The notes: generated by a model not told the origin, from the sequence alone. A DNA stretch of 37,368 bases from Candidatus Bipolaricaulota bacterium (GCA_028277345.1 JANQGM010000034.1:1-37368); one strand, 5' to 3'. Positions 15,912 through 24,968 are shown, numbered from the stretch's first letter. Program-made: numbers and translations.

Positions 15912-16943
15912 CTAGGGTGTGACGTTTTGCCGAAGCTGATCCTGCTCATAGGCCTCAATAATGCGTGCCACGAGCGAGTGCCGAACGACATCTCCCTTGT
16001 CCAGGCGGATGAATGAAATCCCCTTGATGTCCGACAAGATATTCTGGACGGCGATCAATCCGGACTCGTGATCTTGCAGATCGACTTGGGTGATATCTCC
16101 CGTGATGATGGCTTTGGAATGAAAGCCGAGCCGGGTCAAGAACATCTTCATTTGCATGGAGGTCGTGTTCTGCGCTTCATCGAGGATGACGAAGCAGTTG
16201 TTCAAGGTTCGCCCTCGCATGAAGGCCAACGGCGCCATCTCGATCCGTCCGTGTTCGATCAGTTTCTCGAACTCGGAGACCGGAATCATGTCGTAAATGG
16301 CGTCATACAGCGGCCGAAGATAGGGACTGACCTTGGCCTGAATGTCGCCGGGCAGGAAGCCAAGTTCTTCGCCGGCTTCGACGGCGGGACGAGTGAGGAT
16401 GATGCGCTTGACCTTCTCCCGTTTGAGATAATCGATGGCCATGGCGACTGCGAGGTAGGTTTTCCCCGTTCCTGCCGGGCCAATGGCAAATGAGATATCG
16501 TTTTCGCGAACCGCGCGGATGTACTTGTGTTGGCCGACGGTCTTGGCTCGGATTTCCTCACCCCAGTGCGTGACCCGGACGACATCGGACAGCACTCCGT
16601 CGACGCCCACGCCGGCCTTGATCTGAGCAATCAGGTAGCGTACATCATTGGCGGATGGATAGTGCTTTCCGGCAACGAGATCCATGAGTTTCTCAAACAA
16701 CGAGCGAACGAGCTCGACCTCTTGAGGCTCTCCTTCGATCCGGATCGTCTCGCCGCGGGCGATGATCTGTGCCGAAAACGAGGATTCGATTTCCTTCAGG
16801 TTCTTGTTGAACTGGCCAAACAGGGCCGTCGCTTCATTGGTATCTCGCAATGTGATCTCAACGTGTTTCGGTTCGATGATCGTCCACCCCTTCCAAAGCC
16901 GCTTTCGTTCTCCCCACGATGCGAATGGGAAGAATCGAGCCAA
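15912..16943 (-). CDS. PhoH-family ATPase (YbeZ-like)
   Basis: This PhoH-like protein has about 343 aa. An N-terminal KH-like segment (NLKEIESSFSAQIIARGETIRIEGE) precedes the P-loop domain with Walker A GPAGTGKT (residues 155-162), RPAVEAGEELGFLPGD, Walker B CFVILDEAQN and ITGDITQVDL, all PhoH hallmarks. YbeZ acts with YbeY in ribosome and RNA metabolism. The N-terminus is unsure: the first possible start is TTG at 16941-16943, which overlaps the end of the mtaB-like gene by 86 bp and has only a weak GGA upstream; no ATG or GTG lies in frame before the conserved part. ybeY is not in the next position; the PKD-protein gene is. Confidence 0.88.
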   Translation of the reverse strand: MARFFPFASWGERKRLWKGWTIIEPKHVEITLRDTNEATALFGQFNKNLKEIESSFSAQIIARGETIRIEGEPQEVELVRSLFEKLMDLVAGKHYPSANDVRYLIAQIKAGVGVDGVLSDVVRVTHWGEEIRAKTVGQHKYIRAVRENDISFAIGPAGTGKTYLAVAMAIDYLKREKVKRIILTRPAVEAGEELGFLPGDIQAKVSPYLRPLYDAIYDMIPVSEFEKLIEHGRIEMAPLAFMRGRTLNNCFVILDEAQNTTSMQMKMFLTRLGFHSKAIITGDITQVDLQDHESGLIAVQNILSDIKGISFIRLDKGDVVRHSLVARIIEAYEQDQLRQNVTP

Positions 16944-18168
16944 TCCGGATCGTGCGATGGGTTGAAAACGTTACATGGAGGTAATCGTGTGTATAGCCAC
17001 GCCATCCGTCGTCCCGGCGCTCTTCGACAAGGACATCTTGTGTCGTGCCGATCCGGTTGTCAAGGAGCGCGCCCAATCCGGATTCCCAATGGGATAGCAA
17101 CAGGCTCGATCGACGTTTCTTGACCTCGGCCGGGACTTGATCTGGCAACTCAGCGGCGCGCGTTCCCCGGCGGGGCGAATAGCGAAAGACGTGTAGGTTC
17201 ACATAGCCGACGGAATCGATGGCCCGGCACGTTTGAGCGAACGCGAAACCGTCTTCTCCCGGGAAGCCGACGATGATATCGGTTCCAAATGTGGCGTGGG
17301 GAAGGACGCGGCGGATGCGGTCGATCACAGCGAGATAGGTTGCCGCATCATAACCTCGGGCCATGGCCGCCAGAATGCCGTCATCTCCCGATTGCAGCGG
17401 AATGTGAAAGTGCGGGGACAGCTTGGCGTGCCGCGCGAATGCCTTAAGCAACTGGGGCGTCAGTCCGGAGGGGTTGATGGAGGCGAGGCGCAGTCGCTGA
17501 AGGCAGGGCTGGCGACAAAGCCGGTCGACGAGATCGGCGAGCGTGCCGTCCGAAGGCGCATATTGGGCCAAGTCGATGCCCGTCAAAACGAGTTCCGGAA
17601 ATCCGCTCTCAAGCAAACGGTCCGCCTCCGTGAGAACATGGGTGAGGTGCCGGCTGCGAGGGTGCCCGCGTACTTGAGTCGCTCGGCAGTAGGTGCAGGC
17701 GCGCCCGCATCCGTCCTGGATCTTGAGGAAGGCGCGACTTCGATCGGATGGACCGCGGCTGATGGGGGAGGCATCCCCCTCGACATCTCCAACGGGATCG
17801 TCAAGCAGGCCACAGCCCCCGGAAGATGCGAGCTCGACGACATGATGAACGTGATGCTTCCATGCATTGCCGGCCAGCACATCGGCATCTTCGAAGCGCG
17901 TGGTTCCTTGCCGGACGGCGTCCGACAGGCAGCCGATCGTCACGATGCGCGCCGACGGATGGAGCCGCCGGAGGCGCCTGGCGGTCTGCCGGGCCTTGCG
18001 TTCCGCGAGCCCGGTGACGGTGCATGCATTGAGGAGGATGACATCCGGGTCAATGTCGGTCACCTCGAAAGCCGGCTCAAGAAGCGTTCGCATGAGATCG
18101 GAGTCGTACTGATTGACGCGGCAACCAAAGGTGTGGATGGCGACGCGTATGCGGGATGGATCAGACAT
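16858..18168 (-). CDS. mtaB: MtaB-like tRNA methylthiotransferase (radical SAM)
   Basis: This 436-aa methylthiotransferase has an N-terminal UPF0004 domain with three cluster cysteines ([26 protein letters not shown]) and a radical-SAM core with CGRACTYC (C-x3-C-x2-C) after [12 protein letters not shown], followed by [17 protein letters not shown] and FPGED. The C-terminus (about 60 residues from [15 protein letters not shown]) matches a TRAM RNA-binding domain. The [10 protein letters not shown] start and length fit MtaB, which thiomethylates t6A37 to ms2t6A37 in tRNA-Lys, rather than MiaB. This pairs functionally with tsaB, which helps make t6A. The ATG at 18166-18168 lies inside the end of the AMMECR1 gene. 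The frame extends to 18600 but without homology. Confidence 0.88.
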   Translation of the reverse strand: MSDPSRIRVAIHTFGCRVNQYDSDLMRTLLEPAFEVTDIDPDVILLNACTVTGLAERKARQTARRLRRLHPSARIVTIGCLSDAVRQGTTRFEDADVLAGNAWKHHVHHVVELASSGGCGLLDDPVGDVEGDASPISRGPSDRSRAFLKIQDGCGRACTYCRATQVRGHPRSRHLTHVLTEADRLLESGFPELVLTGIDLAQYAPSDGTLADLVDRLCRQPCLQRLRLASINPSGLTPQLLKAFARHAKLSPHFHIPLQSGDDGILAAMARGYDAATYLAVIDRIRRVLPHATFGTDIIVGFPGEDGFAFAQTCRAIDSVGYVNLHVFRYSPRRGTRAAELPDQVPAEVKKRRSSLLLSHWESGLGALLDNRIGTTQDVLVEERRDDGWRGYTHDYLHVTFSTHRTIRIGSILPIRIVGRTKAALEGVDDHRTETR

Positions 18169-18691
18169 GACGCTCAACCGTAAATCGGTATACCCGTATC
18201 TCTTGATCCTGTCCGATACCCGCCTTCTGTTTGGCGATGGAGAGTTGATCCTCTCGTGAAGAGACGCCCTCAAGATCGGGAAGCAGTAGGCTTCGCTTCC
18301 AGCCGGATTCGACGATGACGCCGTAAACCGATGGATCGAGGTCGTGCGGTTCACAGGGTTCGGGCTGGGTGAGGACGTCCACGGAGACGGAAAGGGCGTT
18401 GAGCTCTGTTTTCTCAATGGCGGGAAAGCGAGGGTCGGCGGTCGCCGCCTTGACGGCATTGGCGATGATTTCCTCGGCGAGCGAGGGGGCCGATGGACGG
18501 ATGGTTCCGATGCATCCGCGTAAACGGCCATGCTTCTTGATGGAAACAAAGGCGGCGGCCGGCGACCGCATGATCTCCGGAATGGGCTCAGGAGGAGCAA
18601 TCATCCGAGACGAACGAACGTAGGTTTCGATGGCCTGAGCGGCCAGCGCGACCAGGTCGTTATGTTTTTTCACCCTTGGCTGTGCGTCCAT
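18161..18691 (-). CDS. AMMECR1-domain protein
   Basis: The 176-aa protein is a single AMMECR1 domain. The core reads [21 protein letters not shown], containing the invariant LRGCIG, followed by [14 protein letters not shown] and the [13 protein letters not shown] strand, and ends in the helical [13 protein letters not shown] and YRFTVERH. It is part A of the AmmeMemoRadiSam trio; partners Memo and the radical-SAM protein are not in the window. The adjacent radical-SAM gene is a tRNA methylthiotransferase, not the trio's member. The start is the ATG at 18689-18691; no Shine-Dalgarno is seen, and a promoter-like pair ends 10 nt before it. It overlaps mtaB by 8 bp. Function of the domain is unknown. 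Confidence 0.88.
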   Translation of the reverse strand: MDAQPRVKKHNDLVALAAQAIETYVRSSRMIAPPEPIPEIMRSPAAAFVSIKKHGRLRGCIGTIRPSAPSLAEEIIANAVKAATADPRFPAIEKTELNALSVSVDVLTQPEPCEPHDLDPSVYGVIVESGWKRSLLLPDLEGVSSREDQLSIAKQKAGIGQDQEIRVYRFTVERHV

Positions 18692-18701
18692 GTCGAGGCA
18701 A

Positions 18702-18730
18702 AAGCTACCTCGCGACGGGGTTTTCGTCAA
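18702..18730 (-). promoter_or_regulatory. Promoter for AMMECR1 gene, near-leaderless
   Basis: The minus strand reads TTGACG (18725-18730), 17 nt, TAGCTT (18702-18707), ending 10 nt before the ATG. The -35 is good and the -10 weak. The predicted untranslated leader is about 3 nt. Confidence 0.45.
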
Positions 18731-18759
18731 CTGGAACCGGGTTTTCATGCGACGTGCGG

Positions 18760-18788
18760 TTGACATTCTTGAATCGGTGTGATAGCGT
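18760..18788 (+). promoter_or_regulatory. Promoter for LCP-rsfS operon
   Basis: A perfect TTGACA (18760-18765), a 17-nt spacer and TAGCGT (18783-18788, three of six) stand 16 nt before the LCP ATG, which also has a GAGGGGG ribosome-binding site. Confidence 0.5.
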
Positions 18789-18804
18789 CGGTCGAGGGGG
18801 GAAC

Positions 18805-19977
18805 ATGAGGGGAAATACGGTTCGTAAACAGGTTTTCATCTATTCAGGCGTCGTCCTCGTCTTGGCCGCCGCCGTCGCCGTTTGGTTTTTCCTGACGCAA
18901 GAAAATGTCGATCGCTTGTTCGCCGCAGGCGATCGCGTCAACGTCTTGCTCGCTGGACACCATGATGATGGAACCGTCGATCTGCTCACGCTCGTCAGTT
19001 TCTCGGAAGCGGATGTCGTTCTATTCTCCTTTCCGACGAACGTGCGATTGAGAGCACGTGATGGCGCGTTCGTGCGGGCCGCTGACCTTGGCCAGCAGGA
19101 GGGAATTCCCTCTGTTTCAGATGGCATCAGCGCCATGATCGGTATGCAGATTCCGTTCTACCTTTCATTCGACTATTCGGCGCTTCGGATGTGGATCGAA
19201 TCCCTCGGCGGCGTGAATGTCACGCTATCGGGGGACGCCATCTACCGGGATGACTCGATCGACCCAGCTCTCCGAACGGAGATACGCGCAGGCGTGCACC
19301 CGTTTGATGCCGACAGCGCCATTCTCCTCGCAACGTCGCCCTCCGAAGAGGGAGATCTCGGACGTCTCGCGCGGCAACAGGCACTGTTGCAAGCCCTTCT
19401 GTCTCAAGGAATTCAGCAACAGACGCTGCGCGCCGTTCGCAAGGGCATTGATGACCTCGACCCTCCATTGGAGTCCAATCTGTCGCTATCCGAACTGGCG
19501 TTGTGCGGACAACTGCTTCATGCCATCGAACCGGGCGCCATTCGCGCGAATCGATTGGCGGGTGAGATTGTGGAAATCGAAGGGGTCTCGTACACTCAGC
19601 CCAACGTCGTTGAGACGGAACGTATTGTCGCCGCGCTGCTCAAGGGATTGGAGTTGTTGACGCCTTCGGACGTGCAAGTCGCCGTGTTCAATGGAAACGG
19701 CATCCGGCTGATGGCGCGCAGAACGGCCGACTATTTGAAGGCGCGCGGATTCGCTGTCACCGGGATTGGGAATGCCGATGCGTTTGACTATGACACGAGT
19801 TACGTCATCGTCTTGACCGATGAGGCGAAGGCTTGGGTGCTTCGAGATGCACTCCCCTCGGATGCAAAGATCGTGTTCCCGGATACCTTCCGATCACGCT
19901 ACGAAGCGCTGCAAGATTACATCCCTGCAGGCACGGATATCGTCTTTATCGCAGGCGCTGGATTGGAGATTGAGTGA
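18805..19977 (+). CDS. LytR-CpsA-Psr (LCP) family-like protein, degenerate active site
   Basis: The 390-aa protein has an N-terminal signal anchor ([20 protein letters not shown], residues 9-28), an LCP-like domain (residues 44-190: [33 protein letters not shown] ... [15 protein letters not shown]), and a C-terminal LytR_C domain ([28 protein letters not shown], then [10 protein letters not shown]). Catalytic LCP enzymes transfer glycopolymers to peptidoglycan and carry D-x-R, R-x-D-T and S-I-P-R-D-T; here these read H-x-D, V-D-L-L-T and S-F-P-T-N-V, so the arginines that hold the pyrophosphate lipid are missing. It may be a scaffold protein. rsfS overlaps its stop (GTGA). Confidence 0.78.
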   Translation: MRGNTVRKQVFIYSGVVLVLAAAVAVWFFLTQENVDRLFAAGDRVNVLLAGHHDDGTVDLLTLVSFSEADVVLFSFPTNVRLRARDGAFVRAADLGQQEGIPSVSDGISAMIGMQIPFYLSFDYSALRMWIESLGGVNVTLSGDAIYRDDSIDPALRTEIRAGVHPFDADSAILLATSPSEEGDLGRLARQQALLQALLSQGIQQQTLRAVRKGIDDLDPPLESNLSLSELALCGQLLHAIEPGAIRANRLAGEIVEIEGVSYTQPNVVETERIVAALLKGLELLTPSDVQVAVFNGNGIRLMARRTADYLKARGFAVTGIGNADAFDYDTSYVIVLTDEAKAWVLRDALPSDAKIVFPDTFRSRYEALQDYIPAGTDIVFIAGAGLEIE

Positions 19978-20351
19978 ACGAAGAACAAACGTTGGTCCGC
20001 GCGGCCATTGATTTGATTGACGCAAAGAAGGGCGAGAACATCGTGATCGTCGACTTGACGGATGTGTCGATTCCCACGAGCTATTTCGTCATTGCCGAGG
20101 CCGATAATTCGGTTCACCTCAAGGCGATCGCCTCGGATTTCATGAAATCATTCCCTGCCTCATCCCGGCATCGTGAAGGATGGAGCGAGCGCCGCTGGGT
20201 TGTCTTGGACTACGGGGACATTGTCGTGCACCTCTTTCAGAAGGATGCGCGCGCGTTCTATGACATCGAATCGTTGTGGGGCGATCACATCGTCTCAATG
20301 GCCGAGGTGTTCACGGATTCAGAATCCGAGGCGACTCAGACCACAACCTAG
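19974..20351 (+). CDS. rsfS: Ribosomal silencing factor RsfS
   Basis: RsfS binds L14 and blocks subunit joining in starvation. The 125-aa protein has the family core: AAIDLIDAKKGENIVIVDLTDVSIPTSYFVIAEADNSVHLKAIA, then GWSERRWVVLDYGDIVVHLFQ and YDIESLWGD. All are in order and length is typical. It starts with GTG at 19974-19976, which overlaps the LCP gene stop (GTGA), so it depends on coupling. The LCP-rsfS pairing is also seen in other phyla. Its TAG overlaps the stop of the convergent helicase gene within a CTAG. Confidence 0.95.
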   Translation: MNEEQTLVRAAIDLIDAKKGENIVIVDLTDVSIPTSYFVIAEADNSVHLKAIASDFMKSFPASSRHREGWSERRWVVLDYGDIVVHLFQKDARAFYDIESLWGDHIVSMAEVFTDSESEATQTTT

Positions 20352-23272
20352 GATCTGCGATCGGGGCAAATGGAGGCATACGGGCAAAATCGGCAGGCCT
20401 GAAACTCGGGTTCTCCGGGAAAGGCGCCCGAGCGAATGCCGTCTGCAGCCGCCTGCATGTCCTGCTGAGCCTTCTCCAACATCTTCTCGGTCGGGGATGT
20501 TCGTCCGCAGATGATGTCGGGAGTTAGAAACCGGAGCTCGAGCGCCTCCGGCAGCCTATCAAACAGGCTCCGGTGCGCGAGGGTGTAGAGGGCGAGCTGG
20601 CGGCTGGCCTTCGTGCGACGGACGGCCTGCTCCTCGGTCTTCACGTCCGATGTCTTGTAGTCGATGATGATGGGACCTCCGTCGACGATATCGATTCGGT
20701 CGAAGATACCGACCAACCGCACGGAATCCATGACGATTGAGAAGCGTTTCTCAACGTAGGCAGGCGTCGTCGAAGATGCGGCTTCGGCGGCATGGAACGC
20801 GGCCAGCGCCTTCATACCCTGTTGAACGCGCAACTCCTCATGCTCTCGAGTAAGAAATCCCTCAGCATGCCATGCCTTGCGAAAGACCTCCTGGAGTTTG
20901 CTCAGAGGCGTCTGGCGGCCCGCCATGCGGTTGAGTAGATGGATGCGGATCGCCTGATGAATCGCGTTTCCGTAAATTACGGTGTGGTGCTGTCGAATCG
21001 GTACGCGGAGAACATGGATGTAGTTGTACTTCTTGGGGCACGTGAGGTAATCGTCGATCTTTCGGTGGCTGAGTGAGAGAATCTCTTCGCCCTGAGGGAA
21101 AAGGAGAAGCTCTTGCTGGGCGCTTGCGGGCGCGGCGGCATCGTCTCCATGCCGCGTGATCCGTAGGAGTGGCGAGCGCCGCTCGGGAGAGAGCTGCGAC
21201 GCGTCCAGCGCCAGGGCCTCGGAAACAAAAAGCGAGGGCTTGCGCGGCCGCTTGCCGCCGTAATCCTGGCCACTCGTGAAATAGACGTCCTCCTTGGCCC
21301 GCGTCATGCCGACATAGAACAGCCGGCGTTCTTCTTGCCGGTGAAAGTCCGAACTGGAGACCAAATCCTTGACGAGCGCATCCGGAAGCGGGATGGGGTC
21401 GGATCGATGTGAGGAAGGGAATCGCCCGGAAACCAGCCCCACCATGAAGACGATGGGGAACTCAAGTCCCTTGGCTTGGTGAATGGTAAGGATGCTGACG
21501 GCATCGTCATCCCATTGCGCGTCGCCGACGGGTGGATTATCGCCCGCTTGAATGAGGTCATCGAGATAATCGATGAACCAGGCGACGCGGTCGTAGCGCG
21601 CAACGCGAGCGAAGCGCTCGATGATCGAAAACAACCGCGCGAGGTTTTGGACCTTCTGCACATCCGAGGGATGCGAGGAGTTTGAGAGCCGTTCGATGAG
21701 GCCGGTTTGCGTCGTCAAGTACTGATAGAGCAGCTCCCCGGTTCTCTCCGTCGTTGACAAGGGCAGCATCACATCGAGATCGCCAAGCAATTGCCGAATA
21801 CGCTCGATCGCCTCAGCGGAGATATCGAGAAAACCGGCATTTGAACCTAGCATTCGGAGAACCTGAAGCAGAGATTTGTTCTGCCTGTGCGCATATCCTG
21901 TTGCCAATGCGAGCGCCTCGGCCGAAATCTCATAGGGCGGTGAACTGGCGAGGTAGTGAAGCGACATCGAGTCCCGCGGGTCGGCGAGAACGCGAAGGAA
22001 GGCGACGGCTGAACGGATCTCTTCCTGATCGTACAGACCCCGGCTGCCTGAAAAGCGCCAAGGAATCGATGCGAGGTTGAGCGCGCTCAAGAAACTTTCG
22101 GCTTGGGCGTTGCTGCGTACAAGAATGGCAAAGTCGGAATAGGGTCTGGCTTCTTCCGATTTCCGCGACGCGATCGTATCGGCGACGAAGTCACATTCCT
22201 CTTCCAGCGTTTCAAAGTGTCGCTGCTGAGGGGGGCGGCCGCCCTCTGAATTGGCGTGGAGCTTCTTCGTGATTTCGGCGCGGATCTCAAGCCGATCGGG
22301 GTTGTTGTTCTGAATGAGCCGATAGGCGGAATCAAGAATAGCTTGTGTGGATCTGTAATTCTCGTCCAGCACGATCATCTTTGCTTCGGGGAAGGCTTCA
22401 CGAAAGCCAAGGATGTTCGAAATGGCGGCGCCGCGGAATTTGTAAATGGATTGATCGTCGTCTCCACAGACCGTTACGTTTCGATGGCCGGCCAACAGCT
22501 TGAGCAATTCGAACTGCGCATAGTTGGTATCTTGGAATTCGTCGACCAGGATGTACTGAAACCGTCGGCGATAGCGCTCAAGAACGGTCGGATGCTCTCG
22601 GAGCAAGCGAAGCGTCAGCGCAATCTGATCGCCGAAGTCCACGAACCCGGACTCGGCCAACAGGCCTTGATACGCCGCATAGGTCTCCGCCAGTTCACCC
22701 TGCTGAGCCGCCTCCTCGGCCCGAAGCGCGTCGTCATCGCCTTCCGATTCCGCCAGCGCGTCATTGAGGGCTTTGGCATACGCGGCGTACTCAGACGGCG
22801 TCACATCCTCATCCTTGGCGCGAGAGAACAACGAAAGCAACGAGCGTAGGTGGCGCATGGGGTTTCCCAGTGGGCGAAACCGCTCAAGGGGAAGATCGAA
22901 CAGCCGATCCTTCAAGAAGATGGCTTGTTCCGCCTCAGTCAGGACGCGGAAATCGGGATTCAGCCCAAGATGAACGGCGTTTTCCCGAAGGATGCGATCG
23001 CAAAACGCATGAAAGGTCCCAATTTGTGCCTCAACGTAGCCGTAGGGAACCAGTAGGTCGACGCGCTCTTCCATCTCCGCCGCCGCCTTCTCCGTAAACG
23101 TGAGGGCGAGGATTTCAGCCGGACGCGCCTTCTTCTCGGCGATCAGCCAGGCGATTCGGCGTGTGATGGCCGTCGTTTTTCCCGTTCCGACGCCGGCCAC
23201 GATGAGCAGGGGACCATCCTCATGAGTGACGGCGGCGCGCTGAGCGGGATTGAGGTCCTGAAGGAGTTCCAT
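20348..23272 (-). CDS. UvrD/Rep-type helicase with C-terminal Fe-S PD-(D/E)XK nuclease
   Basis: The 974-aa protein has all superfamily-1A motifs: Q-motif LNPAQRAAV, Walker A AGVGTGKTTAI (about 26-36), Walker B ILVDEFQDTN, VCGDDDQSIYKFRGA, the YRSTQ motif, LTIHQAKGLEFPIVF (V) and EERRLFYVGMTRAKEDVYF (VI). From about residue 740 a RecB/AddB-type nuclease follows, with the first cluster Cys in DYLTCPKKYNY, catalytic IIIDYKTSD, and final ACRFCPYASICP completing a four-Cys Fe-S pattern. The layout resembles AdnA/AdnB or AddAB components that process double-strand breaks. No partner subunit lies in the window. No Shine-Dalgarno is seen, and a TATACT stands 6 nt before the ATG. Confidence 0.92.
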   Translation of the reverse strand: MELLQDLNPAQRAAVTHEDGPLLIVAGVGTGKTTAITRRIAWLIAEKKARPAEILALTFTEKAAAEMEERVDLLVPYGYVEAQIGTFHAFCDRILRENAVHLGLNPDFRVLTEAEQAIFLKDRLFDLPLERFRPLGNPMRHLRSLLSLFSRAKDEDVTPSEYAAYAKALNDALAESEGDDDALRAEEAAQQGELAETYAAYQGLLAESGFVDFGDQIALTLRLLREHPTVLERYRRRFQYILVDEFQDTNYAQFELLKLLAGHRNVTVCGDDDQSIYKFRGAAISNILGFREAFPEAKMIVLDENYRSTQAILDSAYRLIQNNNPDRLEIRAEITKKLHANSEGGRPPQQRHFETLEEECDFVADTIASRKSEEARPYSDFAILVRSNAQAESFLSALNLASIPWRFSGSRGLYDQEEIRSAVAFLRVLADPRDSMSLHYLASSPPYEISAEALALATGYAHRQNKSLLQVLRMLGSNAGFLDISAEAIERIRQLLGDLDVMLPLSTTERTGELLYQYLTTQTGLIERLSNSSHPSDVQKVQNLARLFSIIERFARVARYDRVAWFIDYLDDLIQAGDNPPVGDAQWDDDAVSILTIHQAKGLEFPIVFMVGLVSGRFPSSHRSDPIPLPDALVKDLVSSSDFHRQEERRLFYVGMTRAKEDVYFTSGQDYGGKRPRKPSLFVSEALALDASQLSPERRSPLLRITRHGDDAAAPASAQQELLLFPQGEEILSLSHRKIDDYLTCPKKYNYIHVLRVPIRQHHTVIYGNAIHQAIRIHLLNRMAGRQTPLSKLQEVFRKAWHAEGFLTREHEELRVQQGMKALAAFHAAEAASSTTPAYVEKRFSIVMDSVRLVGIFDRIDIVDGGPIIIDYKTSDVKTEEQAVRRTKASRQLALYTLAHRSLFDRLPEALELRFLTPDIICGRTSPTEKMLEKAQQDMQAAADGIRSGAFPGEPEFQACRFCPYASICPDRRS

Positions 23273-23278
23273 GAGGGG

Positions 23279-23307
23279 AGTATAGCTAGACGGCTAACAA
23301 CTCCCAA
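23279..23307 (-). promoter_or_regulatory. Promoter for the helicase gene, leaderless type
   Basis: The minus strand shows TTGGGA (23302-23307), a 17-nt spacer and TATACT (23279-23284), with only 6 nt before the ATG at 23270-23272. The start site is predicted at the ATG itself. Confidence 0.6.
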
Positions 23308-23417
23308 CCGATATACATGCGCATGCCTGAGCTTGCTGTTGTGATGACAGCCGCGGATTTACTCCTGAGCCAAGGCGCGAATCTGAGCAGATGATACAAG
23401 TAAGTTCTCTAGTCTGC

Positions 23418-23446
23418 TTGACAGAGTATAGGGCATAGCCTATGGT
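23418..23446 (+). promoter_or_regulatory. Promoter for the two-gene membrane operon
   Basis: A perfect TTGACA (23418-23423), a 17-nt spacer and TATGGT (23441-23446) lie 52 nt before the 23498 ATG. Confidence 0.6.
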
Positions 23447-23497
23447 GAAGCTGGGCAGTCTATCTGAATAGTACCTAATGGAGAAAGGGCTAACGTA

Positions 23498-23947
23498 ATG
23501 TCATTTCCAATCTATCTACCTGTGATTGTTGGAGGATTCTGCGTGATCCTTGAGATTGCTTTGAAGATGGCACTGTTTCCTTCTAGCTTCGGGTGGTTCA
23601 ACGTCAGTCCTGCGATCTGCATCTGGAGCAGCGGAGTTATCTTTGCTGTTCTTGTTTATCTTATTGACACATCGAATCGCCAGTATCTTGCGATGATGAA
23701 CGGGGAGCTAGATCGCAGTCATTATCGAGAGACCTACATCACCCCGGCGAGAGCTTGGAAGTATCTTGGCTGGTTTCTTGCGGCGATGGGGTGCTGGGTA
23801 TACACAATGCTCATGGCCGAGCTAGGAATTAGCTACATCCCGGCAGATGGTGAATGGCCCGCATCCTGTTATCTGATAGCCTCCAGTAACTTCATCTTGG
23901 CAGGGATTGTTGGCGGTCTTGGAGCGAGTTCTCTAAAGGAAGTGTGA
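23498..23947 (+). CDS. Four-span membrane protein, unknown family
   Basis: This 149-aa protein has about four hydrophobic segments: LPVIVGGFCVILEIALKMAL (residues 6-25), ICIWSSGVIFAVLVYLI (42-58), YLGWFLAAMGCWVYTMLMA (86-104) and a last glycine-rich span before the end (SSNFILAGIVGGLGAS). The 25-residue loop between spans 2 and 3 is polar (DTSNRQYLAMMNGELDRSHY). I recognise no motif. A GGAGAAAG-like site precedes the ATG by about 12 nt. The gene is visibly richer in A and T and uses codons such as TTA, ATA and CTA more than its neighbours, suggesting acquisition. It is 4 bp from the next gene and forms an operon with its own promoter and terminator. Confidence 0.78.
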   Translation: MSFPIYLPVIVGGFCVILEIALKMALFPSSFGWFNVSPAICIWSSGVIFAVLVYLIDTSNRQYLAMMNGELDRSHYRETYITPARAWKYLGWFLAAMGCWVYTMLMAELGISYIPADGEWPASCYLIASSNFILAGIVGGLGASSLKEV

Positions 23948-23951
23948 GAAT

Positions 23952-24968
23952 GTGAAAGCGATATTGATTCCAGTTGTCATAGTCGCTGCCAGCCTAGTTC
24001 TTGGAGTGCTGATCGGATTTCGAGCAATGCCAAGATTCATGCGTCGACCAAGTATCTTATCGATCATTTTTGGGGTTTTGGCGGGTGCAGCAGCCCTTAC
24101 AGCGAGCAAACCCCGACGAATCGCATTTTCACTTGTCTCAACGGGATTGGTTTCACTATTGATCTCGCTCTCCCTTCCATTAATAGGAGTTGCAAGTGGA
24201 GCGTGTCTATTGGCTGCATATCACATTAGCCGTAGGGTTTATCGAGAACGCTACTGGAGCGAGCTACTAACTCGATTGGGATTTACTTACTGGAGAGTCG
24301 ATAAATCGTCTTTTGAGCACAAGAGCCTCAGGATTCAGTATCTGATTCGACTGGATGGCTACGACGAATGGGTGAGAATGAATTCAATACTTGCAACCAA
24401 ACCGCTGATTGTATTCAAGGGTTTTCGGGTAGGAGCCGCTGGCGAGAATGTTGGAAGCGTTAGACACATGTCTGAGCTGGGAATAACGATCCGAACGAGT
24501 AAAGGAACCGCAATACCGCTTTCGGGTCCCGCCACTTCGGGCTTGACAACCAGGCAAATAGCACTTCTATTCAGCAAGCCGATTGAAGGTGGAGAAACGA
24601 GGCAATTTGTAGTATCTGGAATGTGGCCTGATATGTGGGCACCATTGAGAGAAACCGGTAAGGATCACGGAAGCTTTGAACTTGTTCGAAACGTTGAAGT
24701 TCTGGAAATCGTTGTAGTGTTTCCGAAGGGGATTTCAGATGGGGAACTGGAGAATCTTCAGTTTGTACGAGATGGACAGACTACGCCTCAGCGTGAGGTT
24801 GGAAAAGCTGAGAAACACGTAGACTCGAAAGGGAGGCTTTGTCTATCATGGACTATTCAGAATGCGCACCCTGGAGTGTACTCTTACGATGTCCACAGCA
24901 CTCAAGTCCGTGAACGGATGATAAGAAAGAGCGTGTTTTCGTTTAGAAAAGCAACGAGAGGAGCATAG
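23952..24968 (+). CDS. Membrane protein with large soluble domain, unknown family
   Basis: This 338-aa protein has three or four membrane spans in residues 1-95 (AILIPVVIVAASLVLGVLIG, IIFGVLAGAAALTA, LVSTGLVSLLISLSLPLIGV with ASGACLLAAYHI). Then comes a soluble domain of about 240 residues with alternating strands (LRIQYLIRLDGYDEWVRM, ETRQFVVSGMWPD, LEIVVVFPKGISD, RLCLSWTIQNAHPGVYSYDVH), which looks all-beta, perhaps immunoglobulin-like. It starts with GTG at 23952; an ATG two bases earlier is out of frame. It shares the AT-rich composition of its partner upstream and ends in a perfect hairpin. Partner membrane proteins of this size can be a sensor, transporter accessory or defence effector, but nothing here decides among them. 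Confidence 0.78.
   Translation: MKAILIPVVIVAASLVLGVLIGFRAMPRFMRRPSILSIIFGVLAGAAALTASKPRRIAFSLVSTGLVSLLISLSLPLIGVASGACLLAAYHISRRVYRERYWSELLTRLGFTYWRVDKSSFEHKSLRIQYLIRLDGYDEWVRMNSILATKPLIVFKGFRVGAAGENVGSVRHMSELGITIRTSKGTAIPLSGPATSGLTTRQIALLFSKPIEGGETRQFVVSGMWPDMWAPLRETGKDHGSFELVRNVEVLEIVVVFPKGISDGELENLQFVRDGQTTPQREVGKAEKHVDSKGRLCLSWTIQNAHPGVYSYDVHSTQVRERMIRKSVFSFRKATRGA

Noticed and set aside
18169..18600. 144-residue N-terminal extension of the MtaB-like protein
   Set aside because: The stretch is Ser/Pro/Arg-rich and lies antisense-free but in another frame of the AMMECR1 gene; homology begins exactly at the ATG at 18168.
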